The notes beneath the pieces are model-generated. The model saw only the letters and a program-made list of their open reading frames with translations, made no database searches and was not told where the DNA came from. The position numbers and the translations under genes are program-made. From a bacterium (GTDB taxonomy: Bacteria; Bacillota; Clostridia; Oscillospirales; Acutalibacteraceae): a stretch of DNA of 36,793 nucleotides. The stretch is from assembly GCA_020627425.1 (NCBI GenBank), contig JAHKXX010000101.1, positions 1 through 36,793 on the forward strand, read 5' to 3'. Below are positions 35,701-36,793 of the stretch, one piece after another (the first letter of the stretch is position 1; each line of letters opens with the position of its first letter).

Positions 35701-36471
35701 GTAAAGTCTGAGGGCATCCTCTATAGCCTCGGTGATCGCTGCTTTTTCTATTTCTATTTTTTCAAGTCTTGTAAGGAAGGTGGTATGACGGCAGTGATCG
35801 GACCAATAGGTATCTATAACGCGCAGCTCTGTAACGGTCGGATCGCGGTGTTCCGTATCGCGGAAGTAGTCGCGGCAGAACTCAAGGTCTGACAGCGTCA
35901 TGGCAAAGCCCATAGAGCCATAGTATTTTTTCATTTCCTCGTCGTTCCATTTTATAAAGCCCGAGACCTTTGCTACATCAGCCGGTACCTCGGTAACAAG
36001 CTCCAGCGATTCGGGTTTTTCAAGAGACGCTTCCCTTGACTCAACGGGGTTTATAAGGTAATGCTGTATTTTTTTAAAATCGTTATCGTCTATATTGCCC
36101 TTTATTGCTATTACCTTTGCACTTTTTACTGTAGGTATCTCGCCCTGCGTCAGCAGCTGCACGCACTGTGCAGCCGAGTCCGCTCTCTGGTCGTACTGAC
36201 CCGGAAGGTACTCTACTGCGAATACTCTATAAGCTGCATCCTCGGGCAGCTTTTCATCATAGACCATATCGGCATTTGTTTCGCTGAGTATGGTATTTTT
36301 TGCCCTTTCAAAGCTTTCATCATCAAGTCCGCTTATATCGTATCTGTTGATTATCCTGACATTCTCTATACCCGTAAGTCCCAAGGTATTTACAAGGTCA
36401 GCCGAAAGATTTTGCGCCTCTACGTCAAAGCCGGGGCGTTTCTCTACAAAAATTCTTTTTACAGCGTCCAT
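32704..36471 (-). CDS. purL: Phosphoribosylformylglycinamidine synthase, single chain
   Basis: The protein of about 1255 residues carries out the fourth step of purine synthesis, turning FGAR, glutamine and ATP into FGAM. It belongs to the clostridial long type (TIGR01857), with an N-terminal PurS-like part, two AIR-synthase-like halves (HNHPTEIEPFGGAATCLGG, GGRTGRDGCGGATGSS) and a C-terminal glutamine amidotransferase. That last domain opens PVFPGTNCEVDTARAF and carries nucleophile Cys in GICNGFQALI plus SHGEGRF. The ATG at 36471 has GGTGG 5 nt upstream and is preferred over an ATG 12 nt earlier. No purine riboswitch is seen in the leader. Confidence 0.96.
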   Translation of the reverse strand: MDAVKRIFVEKRPGFDVEAQNLSADLVNTLGLTGIENVRIINRYDISGLDDESFERAKNTILSETNADMVYDEKLPEDAAYRVFAVEYLPGQYDQRADSAAQCVQLLTQGEIPTVKSAKVIAIKGNIDDNDFKKIQHYLINPVESREASLEKPESLELVTEVPADVAKVSGFIKWNDEEMKKYYGSMGFAMTLSDLEFCRDYFRDTEHRDPTVTELRVIDTYWSDHCRHTTFLTRLEKIEIEKAAITEAIEDALRLYYESRDEIYGKDSSRDVSLMDMALVGMKLLKKRGMIPDLDQSDEINACSIEVPVTIDGKTEQWLVQFKNETHNHPTEIEPFGGAATCLGGAIRDPLSGRAYVYQAMRVTGSGDPTVPFEKTMEGKLPSRKITTGAAQGYSSYGNQIGLATGQVTELYDPGYVAKRLEIGAVIGASPKENVVRGVPAPGDIIVLLGGRTGRDGCGGATGSSKAHTTESIETCGAEVQKGNPPTERKIQRLFRNKDVSTLIKRCNDFGAGGVCVAIGELADGLTVDLDKVTKKYDGLDGTELAISESQERMAVVLEQKDVDRFIKEADKENLEATAVAVVTESPRLTMNWRGNTIVDLSREFLNTNGVTQTASAFIASPDENDCYREKAPSELSGMDISDAFRENMSRLQVCSQKGLCERFDSSIGAATVLMPFGGVTQLTPEEAMAAKIPLLEGETDDATAMAYGYIPGISKWSPFHGAAYAVVESLSKLLAIGADPLCARLTFQEYFERLHDVPSRWGKPAAALLGSLTAQIKLGLPSIGGKDSMSGSFEELDVPPTLVSFAVAMTKASKTVSAEFKKSGSTVYYVPVPEDKKSKLPDYEALKNMYRAVYCLMKDGKVLAASTVKEGGAAAAVAKMSFGNRIGFRFKNELSFDELFAPLSGSLILELKDGAKMPKDILYYELGSTTDDEKITVNGAELSIDELIEKWTGTLEKVFPTKAPCPENKIETPLYTQRNTASPMIKTAVPKVFIPVFPGTNCEVDTARAFRKAGADPRLLIVRNLTPAAIEETIEKMTEMINESQMIMLPGGFSGGDEPDGSGKFIATTFRNPRVAEAVNTLLQKRDGLMLGICNGFQALIKLGLVPYGEIRELKETDPTLTFNTIGRHISKMAYTRITSVKSPWLSGVNPGDVFSVPISHGEGRFAANDEVIKTLSENGQIATQYVDPNGNVADSIDYNPNGSVCAIEGITSPDGRVLGKMGHSERKGEDLYFNVPFEKDQRIFESGVAYFK

Positions 36472-36537
36472 TTTATCCACCATTCCTTAATTGTTCATTA
36501 AATCACTGTCTGTATTTATCGCCTCTGCGACACCCTA

Positions 36538-36567
36538 ATTATACCCCCGGCGTGCCGCCCCTGTCAA
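36538..36567 (-). promoter_or_regulatory. Promoter of purL
   Basis: On the minus strand TTGACA (36562-36567) and TATAAT (36538-36543) are 18 bp apart. The G-rich spacer holds the small palindrome CGGCACGCCG. The -35 directly abuts repeat H. Confidence 0.85.
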
Positions 36568-36740
36568 GCGGAGTGCCTCCGCGGTCGATTCGCGCACTCG
36601 AATTGGTAGTATCCCTACCTTGTGGCACGCGTACGAGCGGGGTTTATTGTCCCTCTCCGTCCGCGCCGTGCCGCACAGGGCGGCACTTGTCGCTGCTTTG
36701 ATGTGAGAATAAGTGTATTTGTCTTTTCCGCTTGGTGTAT
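36568..36740 (+). repeat. Structured intergenic repeat, arm H
   Basis: Outer hairpin GCGGAG-TGC-CTCCGC starts at the first base after the purL -35. The conserved box, GTGGCACGCGTACGAG and the second hairpin GTGCCGC-ACAGG-GCGGCAC follow. The inner end TCTTTTCCGCTTGGTGT is the same type as in A and D1. Bases 36741-36793 show nothing I can name. Confidence 0.85.
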
Positions 36741-36793
36741 CACACTAAATCGCGTTACTTGCACCTATTCCAAAACACCCAGAATTATTTTAC

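Noticed and set aside
36484..36537. Purine or PRPP riboswitch ahead of purL.
   Set aside because: The leader between promoter and start is only about 60 nt and shows no purine-aptamer or ykkC-type features.

Overview
The window looks like chromosomal housekeeping DNA from a spore-forming member of the Clostridia. The sporulation genes sigG and spoVS, strong AGGAGG-type ribosome binding sites, a single-chain PurL and an OmpR-type two-component system next to an HtrA protease all fit. The overall style suggests a Ruminococcus-like Oscillospiraceae genome. That placement is inference; there is no rRNA or other taxonomic marker. I saw no phage, integrase, transposase, CRISPR array or tRNA.

Layout. 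Bases 1-2631 (minus): acyltransferase, small membrane protein and the start of tex. 3039-6361 (plus): FlK-like thioesterase, RecD2 helicase, ComF. 6925-7773 (plus): GNAT acetyltransferase. 7888-11378 (minus): citrate synthase, an acidic-tailed membrane protein and an ECF S component. 11713-16515 (minus): YmdB, SpoVS, FakA-like kinase and a fused homocysteine methyltransferase/MTHFR. 17096-18352 (minus): G5/3D-domain cell-wall protein. 19050-21212 (minus): TatD, an SDR and a ThyX-like protein. 21543-24846 (minus): PcrA and a zinc-dependent phospholipase C-like protein. 25519-29256 (plus): response regulator, histidine kinase and HtrA. 29809-30714 (plus): L,D-transpeptidase. 30759-36471 (minus): PurL, MreB-like protein, SigG.

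The most unusual content lies between the genes. Eight intergenic loci carry twelve copies (arms A, B1, B2, C, D1, D2, E, F1, F2, G1, G2, H) of one GC-rich repeat of about 165-245 bp. Loci B, F and G, and in degraded form D, are inverted pairs around an AT-rich centre that begins and ends with GTCTCC/GGAGAC. Each arm has an outer hairpin, usually with a TGC loop, a conserved box ending TTGGCACGCG, a conserved segment TTTATTGTNCCTCTCCGTCC, and a second hairpin. Both hairpins change sequence between copies while keeping their pairing. Nine outer ends lie against, or in one case 17 nt from, the -35 hexamer of a promoter that reads away from the element; three lie at the 3' ends of genes, two of them directly after the stop codon. 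Nearly every sigma-A-type transcription unit in the window therefore starts at one of these elements. I consider this the candidate undescribed system: a modular structured repeat that acts as a promoter-bearing or boundary element.

Transcription units that do not start at an element are the G5/3D gene (consensus promoter), spoVS-fakA (AT-rich promoter), sigG (forespore-type promoter) and probably the acyltransferase-tex unit. Intrinsic terminators are visible after GNAT, the acidic membrane protein, fakA, the G5/3D gene, the ThyX-like gene, the L,D-transpeptidase and mreB.
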